Shown one piece after another: positions 20,801 to 29,058 of a DNA stretch of 35,003 nt (the first letter of the stretch is position 1; each line of letters starts with the position of its first letter). The notes under the pieces are model-generated. The model saw only the letters and a program-made list of their open reading frames with translations, made no database searches and was not told where the DNA came from. This DNA comes from a virus. The position numbers and the translations under genes were made by a program. The stretch covers positions 2,367 to 37,369 of IMG/VR virus record IMGVR_UViG_3300002483_002005; one strand, written 5' to 3'.

Positions 20801-21981
20801 ATTAAACTCTCTAAAATTTCTAATACCTGTTTACTATTATCTTCTACACCAATGTCAATAGCACTCTTTACGCATGTTCTTGTAAAATCTAAGCTGAATC
20901 TGTTGCCGTTGCTATCCATCCCTGTGTTTATTAAATATACGTTACATACTTCATTCGTTATTTTATCCATAAGCAAATCACTATAAACTTTAACTGATCT
21001 TGGCATAAACGGTGATCCGTAACAAGGAGAGAATATTTTCTTTATCTCATCGCTGCCAGCTTCTGTTCCAGGCATTTGACTTGTGTAACCAGTTTCAAAG
21101 AAGCGTCTAACCGTATTACCACTTATTTTACTTACAGGTGGAAACCGACCTGTTGCATCCATAGTTAAGAAGAATATATTATCAGGATGACCGAACTGAT
21201 CCTGATCAGTCCAGGCATTGCTAACACAATCTATAGAATAACTTAATCTTGCGTTCGCAGCTCCAGGATTTTCTACTACAAGAGTATCTCGTTTCTTTGC
21301 TTCTTCAACAGCATTAAAAATAGTTGGGTGAGTCTCTTGAGTTAATCCTTCTGATTTAGCATAACAACCGGTTTCTATAATACGAATGCCTTTATCGTTC
21401 CATGACACTTCATCATCAGATATAAGACGAAACTCTGGATCACTACTTAACGTTGTTTTACCTGTGCCGCTTAATCCAAACATAAGGTTTGTTTTATCTT
21501 CATAAGTAAAAGCTGCACAATGCATAGGAAGAATGTTTTGATCTGGTAGTTCAAATCCTAAGATACTAAACACACCTTTTTTAATCTCACCAAGAAACGT
21601 AGTACCACCAATAAGCATTGTCTTTTCATCTAAGTGCACAGCAATAGTAGGTTGGCATTTTATTTCTGTATTATGAATGATAGTCCAGTCTGCGCAATGT
21701 TCGTACGGATTATCTACAACAGTAAACATATTACGTACAAACTGTGCATGTCTATCATCATTTGTTTCTACACGAAAACAAAAACCTGATGTATAGAAAA
21801 CAAGATTATGCTCTGTATCATACTCATTTATATCTTCAAAGAACTCCCAGTAATTGAGATCTTTACCGATCTTGTTATACTTAGGTCGTGTTAGATCTAA
21901 ATGCTTAGTTCTATTTCCAAAGTGTACTTTATTTTCAGGAGAACGACCGGTTGGTTCAGTTGTTATTTCTATATTGGGCAT
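20797..21981 (-). CDS. pckA: Compact ATP-type phosphoenolpyruvate carboxykinase, 394 aa
   Basis: Makes PEP from oxaloacetate and ATP. All main active-site elements of E. coli PckA are present: Arg13 in TGRSP, GEIKKG with Lys134-135, MHC with His154, the P-loop GLSGTGKTT (169-177), ISDDE with Asp189-190, GCYAKS, and Arg245 in NARLS. FLTMDATGRFPPVSKIS and INTGMDSNGNRFSL also match. At 394 residues it is about 130-140 shorter than bacterial PckA, lacking part of both ends. It overlaps KdsA by 26 bp upstream and KdsB by 4 bp downstream, which suggests the PEP is meant for KdsA (inference). Confidence 0.87.
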   Translation of the reverse strand: MPNIEITTEPTGRSPENKVHFGNRTKHLDLTRPKYNKIGKDLNYWEFFEDINEYDTEHNLVFYTSGFCFRVETNDDRHAQFVRNMFTVVDNPYEHCADWTIIHNTEIKCQPTIAVHLDEKTMLIGGTTFLGEIKKGVFSILGFELPDQNILPMHCAAFTYEDKTNLMFGLSGTGKTTLSSDPEFRLISDDEVSWNDKGIRIIETGCYAKSEGLTQETHPTIFNAVEEAKKRDTLVVENPGAANARLSYSIDCVSNAWTDQDQFGHPDNIFFLTMDATGRFPPVSKISGNTVRRFFETGYTSQMPGTEAGSDEIKKIFSPCYGSPFMPRSVKVYSDLLMDKITNEVCNVYLINTGMDSNGNRFSLDFTRTCVKSAIDIGVEDNSKQVLEILESLI

Positions 21982-22750
21982 AACTAAATTCCATTATGTT
22001 TTCTACTAAGTTGTCAAAATCAGAAAGCTTTAACATGTTTGGTCCATCAGATGGTGCACTGTCTGGATCTGCATGCACTTCTATAAAAAAGCTAGAAATG
22101 CCGAGAGCAGCACCAGCCCGAGCAAGATGAGGCACGTACTTGCGATTTCCACCAGTCGAGGTTCCTTGACTACCTGGTGTTTGTACTGAATGAGTAATAT
22201 CGTAAACAAATCTATCACCAAGATCAGCAAGTAAATCATACATGCCAGTGAAATCATTAACAAGACGTCCGTAACCAAAGCTTGTTCCTCTTTCTGTTAT
22301 CCAGACTTCTTCGGCTCTTTTAGTCTTAGATAATATTCCTTTTACGTCCCATGGTGCCATAAACTGGCCTTTTTTAATATTTATGATTTTTTCAGTTTTA
22401 CATGCTTCTACAATCAAATCAGTTTGCCTGCATAGGAAAGCTGGTATCTGTAATACATCAACAGCACTATTACTTCCTTGATAAGCTAAAGATCTAATTT
22501 GATCTACAGTATGAACATCTGTAAGAATCTTTAGACCCGATATCTCATTTTTAAGATCTATAAATGCATGATTAGTTGGATATAAACCCAATCCTCTTTC
22601 ACCATCTATCGATGTTCTATTAGCTTTATCAAAGCTAGCTTTAAAGAAATATTCCACACCATACTTATCGCAAACTTGTTTACAATGTTCTGCTATTTCT
22701 CCTGATCTGCCTATACTCTCATGTTGGCAGGGTCCTGCAATAATTCTCAT
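21956..22750 (-). CDS. kdsA: KDO-8-phosphate synthase KdsA, 264 aa
   Basis: Condenses PEP with arabinose 5-phosphate to KDO-8-phosphate. IAGPCQHES at the N-terminus carries Cys8, the residue found in metal-dependent KdsA types (Asn in the E. coli type). KASFDKANRTS (37-47), ITERGTSFGYGRLVNDF, DITHSVQTPGS and FIEVHADPDSAPSDGPNML complete the family pattern. It is about 20 residues shorter than E. coli KdsA. It begins one base before the previous gene's stop region ends, and overlaps PEPCK. All catalytic residues appear intact. Confidence 0.92.
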   Translation of the reverse strand: MRIIAGPCQHESIGRSGEIAEHCKQVCDKYGVEYFFKASFDKANRTSIDGERGLGLYPTNHAFIDLKNEISGLKILTDVHTVDQIRSLAYQGSNSAVDVLQIPAFLCRQTDLIVEACKTEKIINIKKGQFMAPWDVKGILSKTKRAEEVWITERGTSFGYGRLVNDFTGMYDLLADLGDRFVYDITHSVQTPGSQGTSTGGNRKYVPHLARAGAALGISSFFIEVHADPDSAPSDGPNMLKLSDFDNLVENIMEFSYAQYRNNN

Positions 22751-23683
22751 CTATCCATTCCTATAAACATATTCTAATGCACGATCGGCTTCTACTTCCA
22801 TAGGCCGGTTTTCGTACCAGTTACCAGTTTCACGATCAAACTCTTTACATAGCATAGCAATTTCAGATGTTGTGATAGGATAACTACGTTTGACCGCGTT
22901 ACCTGCAATTGCTACCATGATTTGGTACATCTTACTGTACCATCCAGTGTTACTTATAGTCATATAATCTGACGCTAATTTCTTTGGCCAGAACGGGCAA
23001 TCGTGGTAACTTGACCACACAACATTATGATTATCCATTTGTGATTTACGATGTTCAATTACTTGCTTTGCCCATTCAGGTGGTAATCTATCTATGAAGT
23101 TATTAGAGTGCTTTTTTTCTTCATATGGATACTTAGCCATAAGTTCTTCTGGATCTATAGGATAACCTGTGTGATTACTAAATATGAAATTGTAAGCACC
23201 AATGTAACTACCAGGGATGTAATACATCCGAGACAAGTCCTTAGTCTGTTTATCTCCGATGTCTCCGAGATCTGTGTTAAGCGCGTACCAGAAATGTCGA
23301 ATTCGTACTCCATCAACTGATCCTGTAAGCGGAAAAACAAGACGGAACTTCGGTAGATCACGAGTGGAACTAGCAGTGCTATAACAAATAAATTTATGTT
23401 GGCCAAAACGATCCAGAAGCTCATTCTCTAGATCTCCTTTAAATTCATGATCATCAACGTCAACAGCCGCCCAAGCTCCCCAGCTAAGTACATTTCTGTT
23501 GGCCCGAGTAGTTCCGTCTTCGTACGTAGCCGGCGATATAAGTTGTGCATCTTTCTTTCCTTTTAAAGGTTGTTCCGCTAATTTATATAGGAACTTTTCA
23601 AAGCTTGGCCATTCTTCAAAGTCAAACCTTTTATGAGTCTTGTTGTCAAACTGACTATTAAATACTGTGACAGTATAATACAT
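22751..23683 (-). CDS. AEP-like primase/polymerase candidate, 310 aa
   Basis: ATG overlaps the polymerase stop (TAATG). WAAVDVDDHEF (about 72-82) gives the D-x-D pair of archaeo-eukaryotic primases; ICYSTASSTRDLPKFRLVFPL and KDLSRMYYIPGSYIG follow, as in primase-polymerases of phages and plasmids where a D-x-x-R-x-PG motif comes late. The C-terminal third is helical and may be a PriCT-like domain. A role in priming fits its place next to gp43 and the absence of a T4 gp61 here. The assignment is by motif only; the second catalytic motif is not clear. Confidence 0.5.
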   Translation of the reverse strand: MYYTVTVFNSQFDNKTHKRFDFEEWPSFEKFLYKLAEQPLKGKKDAQLISPATYEDGTTRANRNVLSWGAWAAVDVDDHEFKGDLENELLDRFGQHKFICYSTASSTRDLPKFRLVFPLTGSVDGVRIRHFWYALNTDLGDIGDKQTKDLSRMYYIPGSYIGAYNFIFSNHTGYPIDPEELMAKYPYEEKKHSNNFIDRLPPEWAKQVIEHRKSQMDNHNVVWSSYHDCPFWPKKLASDYMTISNTGWYSKMYQIMVAIAGNAVKRSYPITTSEIAMLCKEFDRETGNWYENRPMEVEADRALEYVYRNG

Positions 23684-26223
23684 TATGCAAAGAAATCCTC
23701 CAAAGTAGCAACCGGCTCAGCTGACCAACCCACAGCATCGAGGATTGGGCGAAGCGGTTCAATAAAAGTCTTATCAAACATTATACCATAGTCTATATAG
23801 CTTTGTAAACCAATTTCTTTCGGTAAAATGCCAGGAAATGAAATAACATTTTCTTTGATAGGATTAGGAGTTTTAAGATAACAAAACTTAATTTTTTCAC
23901 CGTTCTTAATCGTTTCATATTTACGTTCAAGCGAGTTTTGCTTGATAGCATGATTATATAGCAATGAACCACGTACATGTATTGGGCAGCCTTTGCTATA
24001 TATGTTCTTACGGTCTTTCCATTTTGCTATCTCAGTAACTCCACGAGGAAATGAGATGTCTTCTGGTGCGAGTGATGAGAACTCATTACGGAAATTACGG
24101 ATAAATTCTTGTACGTCAGATTGAGAACCTTCAATAATAACTTTGAATATTTCTTTGAATTTATTACGAACAACTTCTGGTGTAGATGACTTGATAGCTT
24201 CAATACCCATCATCTTTAATTTTGGTGTAGCATACTGTACACCTTCGGAGTTATGTACGTTGAGGATATATCGTTTCTTTGCTGTCCATATACCACGATC
24301 GGCAATAACTTCACGAGCCATTTCCATACGAGGAGTGTAGCCATTCATTACATGAAAGAATGCAGAATAAGAATCTTTTAAAACGTTTTCAAAATGATCA
24401 TTACAGATTTTATCAAGGAACTTAACAGGATCTTTAGGATTGAAGTTCTTTACAAATGGACTCATATTGATATAAACTGAATCGGTATCGATTGCAACCA
24501 CATAATCTTTCTTGGTGCCAAGCATCTTATTCATTTCGGAGTTGATTGCTTCTTCGGCCCAGCGGATAACTGTTTGACCAGTAAGTGTAACTGATTCAGC
24601 CAGAGCATTATCAAAGTACTTAAAGTATTTGTTGGCCAATGCACCATACAATGAGTTAAGCAGGATTTTGATTGCCATCTGATTATTTTCAAGCTGGTTA
24701 ATCGTAGATTCCAAAGCTTTGTCTTTTGTTTGCTCATACATCGATTGTGTTTTAAGCATTTTCTTTTTAATAACTGTACGTTCAGAATAGTAGTCAACAA
24801 TCAATTCAGGTATGATACCTTGAGACTTTTTAGTAAATGGTACACCCGAAGCACATACAGCATAGTCTTCGCATACTTGCTTGTGACGATCATGATCCAA
24901 ATAATAATCAGGTCCTTGTGGAAACCTGTATGTGTAGTCTTTATATAGATTTTCTGGAGATATGTTTTGCTGTACAATAATATTAGGATATAGAGAATTC
25001 AAATCAAAAGATACAACCCAATCATGTGCACCAACCTGAGGATCTTTTACATAACCACCAGCAATAGACTTACGTTCATTATCAGGATTACCAAAGACTG
25101 CATATGGTACAGACTTAATTTGATTTACTGGTGAAACAATGTTTTTACTAAGAAGCCTGCGATAGATAATAGATTCCCATATGTTTGTTACACCAAACAC
25201 AGCGTTTAAATTAACGCCACCTTTATATGCCATCGTTAAGGCAAGAGATATAAGCCCCATCTTCTGATCAATACGATCCACAAGCTGAACATCTTTAATA
25301 TTATAGTCAATAAACTTTTGGTGATCTTCTTTATATAACGTATATAAATTACCATGTTCTTCATATGACAACTTACGTTCACCAAGAACTACGTGGCCAA
25401 TATGATCGAGTTTATACGATTCTTGGTTGCCATATGAGTATCCAAACTTTTGAAATAACTCGAGATAATCTGCTGTTTGAATGCCAACTAATTCAAAAGT
25501 CAATAGTTCACGTTGCATTTTTCTGACAGTACGTTCGTTAACCATGTTCCAAGGAGATAACCGACGTGCAGCTTCTTCGGATCCAATCATGCGAATACGA
25601 TTTACGAGATATGGAATATCAAAGAAATCAGAGTTCCAGCCAGTGATAACATCAGGATAGTTCTTTGTCCAATAACCAAGAAACTTGGCGAGCATATCTT
25701 CTTCTGAGTTACAATGGTGATACTGAATCATATCACCTTTCATATCTACCTGTGTTTTTTCATAGTCATAAGTATCGAGTCCCCATACCTGATAGATAGA
25801 GGATTTACTTGATTTCAATGCAATAGAAATGATAGGATACGCAGCTTCTTCCGGTGTAGGGAAGCCATCATCAGATGCAACCTCAATATCGAAGTTAACT
25901 ACGTTGATGTGATTAACATCGAACTTAATGTCATCTGGATATAGATCTGTAATAAATTGGTGAATGTAGTTTGTAGTACCAAAGATCTTAAAGTTCTCGG
26001 TATCTTTATATGTTTCAATAAAATCTTTTGCTTCAGACATTTTGCTGAAGTTGATTTCTTTTAAGTCATGACCTTCAAAGGATTTGTACTTACCTTTTTC
26101 TTTGACGGGTACAAATAACTTAGGAGCAAACTTATGTTTCTTTGAAACTGGTGTACCGTTATCTGTATATCCACGGTACAGGATAGAATTGCCATAACGA
26201 TTGATAGACGTATAGAATGCCAA
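23683..26223 (-). CDS. 43: DNA polymerase, T4 gp43 (family B), 846 aa
   Basis: Replicative polymerase with proofreading. Exonuclease motifs: NFDIEVAS near residue 110 (Exo I), [16 protein letters not shown] (Exo II), [13 protein letters not shown] (Exo III). Polymerase motifs: [12 protein letters not shown] (A), [15 protein letters not shown] (B), [10 protein letters not shown] (C). The C-terminus TLEDFFA resembles the clamp-binding tail of T4 polymerase. Length is slightly under T4's 898. The start is a TTG at 26223 with GGAGG about 11 bases upstream; the N-terminus [13 protein letters not shown] aligns with the T4 start, and no ATG lies close. Confidence 0.95.
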   Translation of the reverse strand: MAFYTSINRYGNSILYRGYTDNGTPVSKKHKFAPKLFVPVKEKGKYKSFEGHDLKEINFSKMSEAKDFIETYKDTENFKIFGTTNYIHQFITDLYPDDIKFDVNHINVVNFDIEVASDDGFPTPEEAAYPIISIALKSSKSSIYQVWGLDTYDYEKTQVDMKGDMIQYHHCNSEEDMLAKFLGYWTKNYPDVITGWNSDFFDIPYLVNRIRMIGSEEAARRLSPWNMVNERTVRKMQRELLTFELVGIQTADYLELFQKFGYSYGNQESYKLDHIGHVVLGERKLSYEEHGNLYTLYKEDHQKFIDYNIKDVQLVDRIDQKMGLISLALTMAYKGGVNLNAVFGVTNIWESIIYRRLLSKNIVSPVNQIKSVPYAVFGNPDNERKSIAGGYVKDPQVGAHDWVVSFDLNSLYPNIIVQQNISPENLYKDYTYRFPQGPDYYLDHDRHKQVCEDYAVCASGVPFTKKSQGIIPELIVDYYSERTVIKKKMLKTQSMYEQTKDKALESTINQLENNQMAIKILLNSLYGALANKYFKYFDNALAESVTLTGQTVIRWAEEAINSEMNKMLGTKKDYVVAIDTDSVYINMSPFVKNFNPKDPVKFLDKICNDHFENVLKDSYSAFFHVMNGYTPRMEMAREVIADRGIWTAKKRYILNVHNSEGVQYATPKLKMMGIEAIKSSTPEVVRNKFKEIFKVIIEGSQSDVQEFIRNFRNEFSSLAPEDISFPRGVTEIAKWKDRKNIYSKGCPIHVRGSLLYNHAIKQNSLERKYETIKNGEKIKFCYLKTPNPIKENVISFPGILPKEIGLQSYIDYGIMFDKTFIEPLRPILDAVGWSAEPVATLEDFFA

Positions 26224-26249
26224 AAAATAAAACCTCCATTGTTGATGCT

Positions 26250-26278
26250 ATTCTATCATAAAAAAAGGGGATTGTAAA
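26250..26278 (-). promoter_or_regulatory. Early-type promoter for gp43
   Basis: TTTACA, 17 nt, TAGAAT on the minus strand. The -35 hexamer lies in the loop of the terminator at 26260-26283. Confidence 0.8.
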
Positions 26279-26283
26279 CCCCC
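26260..26283 (-). terminator. Rho-independent terminator after pseudoazurin
   Basis: Minus strand: GGGG, a loop containing TTTACA, CCCC, then seven T. It lies just after the pseudoazurin stop at 26296. The loop doubles as the -35 box of the gp43 promoter. Confidence 0.75.
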
Positions 26284-26295
26284 TAAATTTATTTT

Positions 26296-26727
26296 TTATA
26301 GTTCACTCAACAATGTTTTAAGTTTCTTTTTGCTTTTGCCTCTGACTTTTGCTTTGCTAACATCGTTCATTGGCACTTCACCGCCTTCAGCTACCATCAC
26401 TACTCCAAGCATACCCATTGTTGCGTGCGGTGTACAAACATACACATACACACCTGGTACATCGAAGGTAATGCTAACTTCTTTGTTGTTCTTACTTTTT
26501 CTTGGAATGTCCCATCCATCTGGTCCTGCAACAAATTCTACGTTGTGTCCTTTAGATGTTGGTACCCACGTGATTGTGTCACCTACGTCAATAGCGACAA
26601 CATCTTCGCTGTACACCATCTTAGCACCATCGTCACGTTTATTTAACATTTCGATTGTTACGTCTGCCGCGAATGCTGGAACAGACAATGAAGCCATAAC
26701 GGCTACTGTAGATAAAAGTTTCTTCAT
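26296..26727 (-). CDS. Pseudoazurin (periplasmic type 1 copper protein), 143 aa
   Basis: Signal peptide MKKLLSTVAVMASLSVPAFA (1-20), then a cupredoxin fold. Copper ligands are all present: His61 in SKGHNVEF, Cys98, His101 and Met106 in CTPHATMGM, the exact spacing of pseudoazurins. The start of the mature protein (MLNKRDDGAKMVYSEDVV) and the basic C-terminus (KAKVRGKSKKKL) also match. In alphaproteobacteria pseudoazurin carries electrons to copper nitrite reductase and N2O reductase, among other partners. It has its own terminator and a GGGGAATT ribosome binding site. Probably an auxiliary metabolic gene supporting periplasmic electron flow in the infected host. Confidence 0.92.
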   Translation of the reverse strand: MKKLLSTVAVMASLSVPAFAADVTIEMLNKRDDGAKMVYSEDVVAIDVGDTITWVPTSKGHNVEFVAGPDGWDIPRKSKNNKEVSITFDVPGVYVYVCTPHATMGMLGVVMVAEGGEVPMNDVSKAKVRGKSKKKLKTLLSEL

Positions 26728-26750
26728 TATGAATTCCCCTGTGTTGTTTT

Positions 26751-26774
26751 GAAAGGGGCCATTACAGCCCCTTC
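26751..26774 (-). terminator. GC-rich hairpin upstream of pseudoazurin
   Basis: Minus strand AAGGGGC, loop, GCCCCTT (7 pairs), lying between the small open reading frames and pseudoazurin. No T run follows on the minus strand, while TTTTT follows on the plus strand. It may be a weak terminator or an RNA-stabilising hairpin. Confidence 0.45.
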
Positions 26775-26779
26775 AGTTT

Positions 26780-26842
26780 TTATTTACCACCCTTCTTCTT
26801 TTCGATAGGGTTTCTTAGATATGTATGATCTGGATCAATCAT
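26780..26842 (-). CDS. Possible 20-aa peptide
   Basis: ATG overlaps the end of the 57-aa frame (ATGATTGA). It encodes MIDPDHTYLRNPIEKKKGGK, with an AAAGAGA stretch upstream. Too short to judge by composition; listed because it fills the gap in a coupled manner. Confidence 0.3.
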   Translation of the reverse strand: MIDPDHTYLRNPIEKKKGGK

Positions 26843-27008
26843 TGTTTATCTCTTTTATTTGTAACATACAACGCTTAGACTCCTCGTGATACCCAAGTCG
26901 CGTTAGTTCTGCCGCTGCCCGTGAGTACCCTATCACCTTCGTAGTACGGTCTAATGAAGACCACAATGCCGATAAGGGCGAGTATATACAAGACATTACT
27001 GTTGACAT
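26835..27008 (-). CDS. Possible small helical protein, 57 aa
   Basis: ATG follows the DUF1127 stop directly (TGAATG). The C-terminal half (GYSRAAAELTRLGYHEESK, RCMLQIKEIN) reads like a real amphipathic helix protein and resembles small companions of DUF1127 genes. The interval is GC-richer than its surroundings. It overlaps a second open frame (26875-27012), and only one of them may be used. No function known. Confidence 0.45.
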   Translation of the reverse strand: MSTVMSCIYSPLSALWSSLDRTTKVIGYSRAAAELTRLGYHEESKRCMLQIKEINND

Positions 27009-27012
27009 TCAT
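26875..27012 (-). CDS. Possible single-TM protein, 45 aa, overlapping frame
   Basis: ATG overlaps the DUF1127 stop (ATGA). The product has one TM helix (VLYILALIGIVVFI) followed by a polar tail (PYYEGDRVLTGSGRTNATW). It is in a different frame from the 57-aa open reading frame over almost all of its length, and both look protein-like. The ATGA junction resembles others used in this genome. Confidence 0.4.
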   Translation of the reverse strand: MNVNSNVLYILALIGIVVFIRPYYEGDRVLTGSGRTNATWVSRGV

Positions 27013-27212
27013 ACCCATCCTTTTAGGTTATCGTTATAGTCTTTGACTAATCGATAAGATGGGTCGCCCATAGCTACTCTTTTAATGTCTCCTCGACCAA
27101 TACCAATATCATTTAATTCATGATCTGTAAGTCTCGAAAGTTCATTATATGTGTTTCTATAAGTTTGTCTGTTACGTAGTTTCTGTAAGAAGTTGTTTAC
27201 TAGATTTGTCAT
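27009..27212 (-). CDS. DUF1127 (YjiS-like) protein, 67 aa
   Basis: RNRQTYRNTYNELSRLTDHELNDIGIGRGDIKRVA is the DUF1127 domain almost complete: an aromatic helix, the L-s-x-L-sD-x-x-L-x-DIG core and the R-x-DI end. Small DUF1127 proteins are frequent in alphaproteobacteria, where they have been linked to RNA turnover and to phosphate or carbon metabolism. The gene overlaps Hsp20 by 41 bp with GAGGTAAA as its ribosome binding site, so it is co-expressed with the chaperone. Likely acquired from a host. Confidence 0.88.
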   Translation of the reverse strand: MTNLVNNFLQKLRNRQTYRNTYNELSRLTDHELNDIGIGRGDIKRVAMGDPSYRLVKDYNDNLKGWV

Positions 27213-27636
27213 GGTTTACCTCGTTTTGACCAATGTTGATTTTACGAGGACGCTTCTCTTCAGGTAGGATGACTTCTAAACTGACTGTCAAAATCCCATC
27301 CATCATGTCTGCTCCAGTGACTTCTGTGTATTCGCTTAACCGATATGACTTCTTAAACTTTCGAGCACTTATACCTTTATGAACGTAACTATTTTGATCA
27401 CGCCTTTGTGGTCTATCACCAGTGATAGTAAGCACGTGGTCTTTGATTTCAATATCAATATGATCTTTATTAAAACCTGCTACTGCAAGCTCAATCTCAT
27501 ATTTCATACTGTCGTGTTTGATTACGTTATGTGGGGGATAAGTATCCTTCGCGTGGCTGTGTATTGATTCCAGCTGATCGAAGATGTGGTCGAAACCTAA
27601 GAATGCGTTTCGGGGATATACGAAATTACCTGTCAT
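27172..27636 (-). CDS. hsp20: Small heat-shock protein Hsp20, 154 aa
   Basis: An alpha-crystallin domain: VIKHDSMKYEIELAVAGFNKDHIDIEIKDHVLTITGDR, the GISARKFKKSYRLSEYTEVTGADMMDGILTVSL core with the G-x-L motif, and PRKINI near the end. IbpA-type length. It binds unfolding proteins as oligomers without ATP. Hsp20 genes are common in marine T4-like phages and may aid capsid or scaffold folding. An early-type and a late promoter overlap about 60 bp upstream, which predicts expression throughout infection. Strong ribosome binding site (AGGAGGAAA). Confidence 0.93.
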   Translation of the reverse strand: MTGNFVYPRNAFLGFDHIFDQLESIHSHAKDTYPPHNVIKHDSMKYEIELAVAGFNKDHIDIEIKDHVLTITGDRPQRRDQNSYVHKGISARKFKKSYRLSEYTEVTGADMMDGILTVSLEVILPEEKRPRKINIGQNEVNHDKSSKQLLTETT

Positions 27637-27692
27637 TTTTTCCTCCTATGACTAGCAAGGTTATATTGGGCCCGATCATTCGGCACCCATAT

Positions 27693-27700
27693 TATTTATA
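27693..27700 (-). promoter_or_regulatory. T4-type late promoter for hsp20
   Basis: Exact TATAAATA on the minus strand, overlapping the -10 of the early-type promoter at 27697-27725. The leader before hsp20 would be about 50 nt. Confidence 0.7.
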
Positions 27701-27725
27701 TAGTTATTGCTATTACAAATGTAAA
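27697..27725 (-). promoter_or_regulatory. Early-type promoter for hsp20
   Basis: TTTACA, 17 nt, TATATA on the minus strand, directly before the hsp20 leader and overlapping the late promoter. Confidence 0.65.
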
Positions 27726-27735
27726 TAGCTGGTAT

Positions 27736-28143
27736 TCATTTATTTCCAATATTATATTTTGGACACAGTTCCCACTGGTCCTTTTCTTTATAAGAAATTA
27801 TTTTAATCTGCCGCAGTGGAGCAACGTTGAGTTCTTCTTTACGAACAAAGTCAATAAGACCCCAATCGCTCAACAATGTAGCAATAGTATTCCTACGTGC
27901 AATATCGTTTTCTTCTAGATTAGCTTTCTTCCCATCTAGCATAAACAGCTCTTTAAAGTGTACAATAAAGTACCGGCCTTGTTTATGTAAGATGTGGCAT
28001 GATTGAAACAACTTACGATCTTTGCGTGATGCTACGCCGATACGAGTAAGTGTTTCACGAACCTTTAAAAAGTCATCTGGTTCGTTTAGTGTAATCTCCA
28101 ACATAGTAGTTGGTGACCATTCAATTACATTATTTTCTTCCAC
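27736..28143 (-). CDS. regA: RegA translational repressor, 135 aa (122 aa from the internal ATG)
   Basis: From MLEITLNEPDDFLKVRETLTRIG onward it matches T4 RegA along its full length, including KLFQSCHILHKQGRYFIVHFKELFMLDG, RRNTIATLLSDWGLI and the WELCPKYNIGN end. RegA binds mRNA start regions of early genes and blocks their translation. The T4 start corresponds to the ATG at 28104, but no ribosome binding site precedes it. A GTG at 28143, 14 bp inside gp62 with AAGGTGAG before it, adds 13 residues. I give the longer form but am unsure. Confidence 0.92.
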   Translation of the reverse strand: MEENNVIEWSPTTMLEITLNEPDDFLKVRETLTRIGVASRKDRKLFQSCHILHKQGRYFIVHFKELFMLDGKKANLEENDIARRNTIATLLSDWGLIDFVRKEELNVAPLRQIKIISYKEKDQWELCPKYNIGNK

Positions 28144-28507
28144 CTTTACTCACCTTCTTTTCTAATTCTTTAATTTGCTCAGGTGATAGAAGTGAAAGAG
28201 CTTGTTTAGCTTTATCATTGCTATAGCCATAATACTCTTTTACCACTTCAATATCACTTACTAAGTCAGGTTTGTTCCATTTTGAAAAACGTTTCCGCTT
28301 CCTGACAATATTTATAAGAAAATGAAATTGAAGCTTTTTATCGAGGTGAGCATATTGATTCATCTCGTTTGCTATAGCTACAGTGTCTGAGAAATAAGAT
28401 AGACCACGATTCACCATGAAAGCGTTATATTGCTTTTCAGTTATATCGTCAATCATTATATCTTGTTTAGTAAAATTAATTGCGTTCAAATATTCAAAAG
28501 GACTCAT
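28130..28507 (-). CDS. 62: Clamp loader small subunit, T4 gp62, 125 aa
   Basis: SPFEYLNAINFTKQDIMID at the start, NRGLSYFSDTVAIANEMN and LQFHFLINIVRKRKRFSKW match the conserved part of gp62, which with four gp44 subunits loads the clamp. It is shorter than T4's 187 residues and lacks much of the C-terminal half, as in other marine relatives. It sits directly upstream of regA as in T4, but is parted from gp44 by a virion-like gene and dexA. ATG overlaps the previous stop (ATGA). Confidence 0.85.
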   Translation of the reverse strand: MSPFEYLNAINFTKQDIMIDDITEKQYNAFMVNRGLSYFSDTVAIANEMNQYAHLDKKLQFHFLINIVRKRKRFSKWNKPDLVSDIEVVKEYYGYSNDKAKQALSLLSPEQIKELEKKVSKGGRK

Positions 28508-29058
28508 GATGATTCATTATAATTAAGAAAAATTAATCCAGAATGACTGGATGTTTGAAGAGAGCCACTACTATGTGTAATGGCAAATGTTAAGTTATCA
28601 CCTGCTACAAAACTTTCAGGTGTAATAGCAGTGTGATTGCCGCGTGATCCAGTAGATGTACAATCCACAACTACTGTCTTAGCTGTAGCGCTACTATTTT
28701 TAAATAGCGTGACAGTAGTGTTACCAGATCCTGAAAGAGTATTTAATTGCATAGAAATATTTTTAACAGTGCCGCTGAAAGGCATACGATAACCGCTGTT
28801 CGTACCAGTAAGTACATGATTAGTTACACCAGTAAGACTTTGAGAATTTTCTAAATCATCATCAACTGAAATAAAGGCGTTTGGAGGAACTCCATGTAGT
28901 TGTGTAACACTCGATAGATTAAAGTGTTGTCCGTCAGTAATAAAATCACCTGATTCAGCAGAATCTAGATTACCAATAAAAATTGGATTGACAAGAACAA
29001 ACCTGTCGTTTGCACTATCTCTGAATCCAGCAGCTTGATATGGTATTTCTTGTGGCAT
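28504..29058 (-). CDS. Virion-like beta-rich protein, 184 aa
   Basis: I start at the ATG at 29058 with GAGGATATA upstream rather than at an upstream TTG. The protein is rich in Ser, Thr, Gly and Asn with beta pattern (GYRMPFSGTVKNISMQLNTL, NTTVTLFKNSSATAKTVVVDC, GDNLTFAITHSSGSLQTSS) and resembles the jelly-roll C-terminal domains of phage tail fibres or decoration proteins. An exact late promoter lies 25 bp upstream, which fits a structural role. It is set within the early replication genes, between dexA and gp62. Precise family not recognised. Confidence 0.7.
   Translation of the reverse strand: MPQEIPYQAAGFRDSANDRFVLVNPIFIGNLDSAESGDFITDGQHFNLSSVTQLHGVPPNAFISVDDDLENSQSLTGVTNHVLTGTNSGYRMPFSGTVKNISMQLNTLSGSGNTTVTLFKNSSATAKTVVVDCTSTGSRGNHTAITPESFVAGDNLTFAITHSSGSLQTSSHSGLIFLNYNESS

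Noticed and set aside
23108-23424. Membrane-like frames over the primase candidate
   Set aside because: Shadows of the long minus-strand gene, with no ribosome binding sites.
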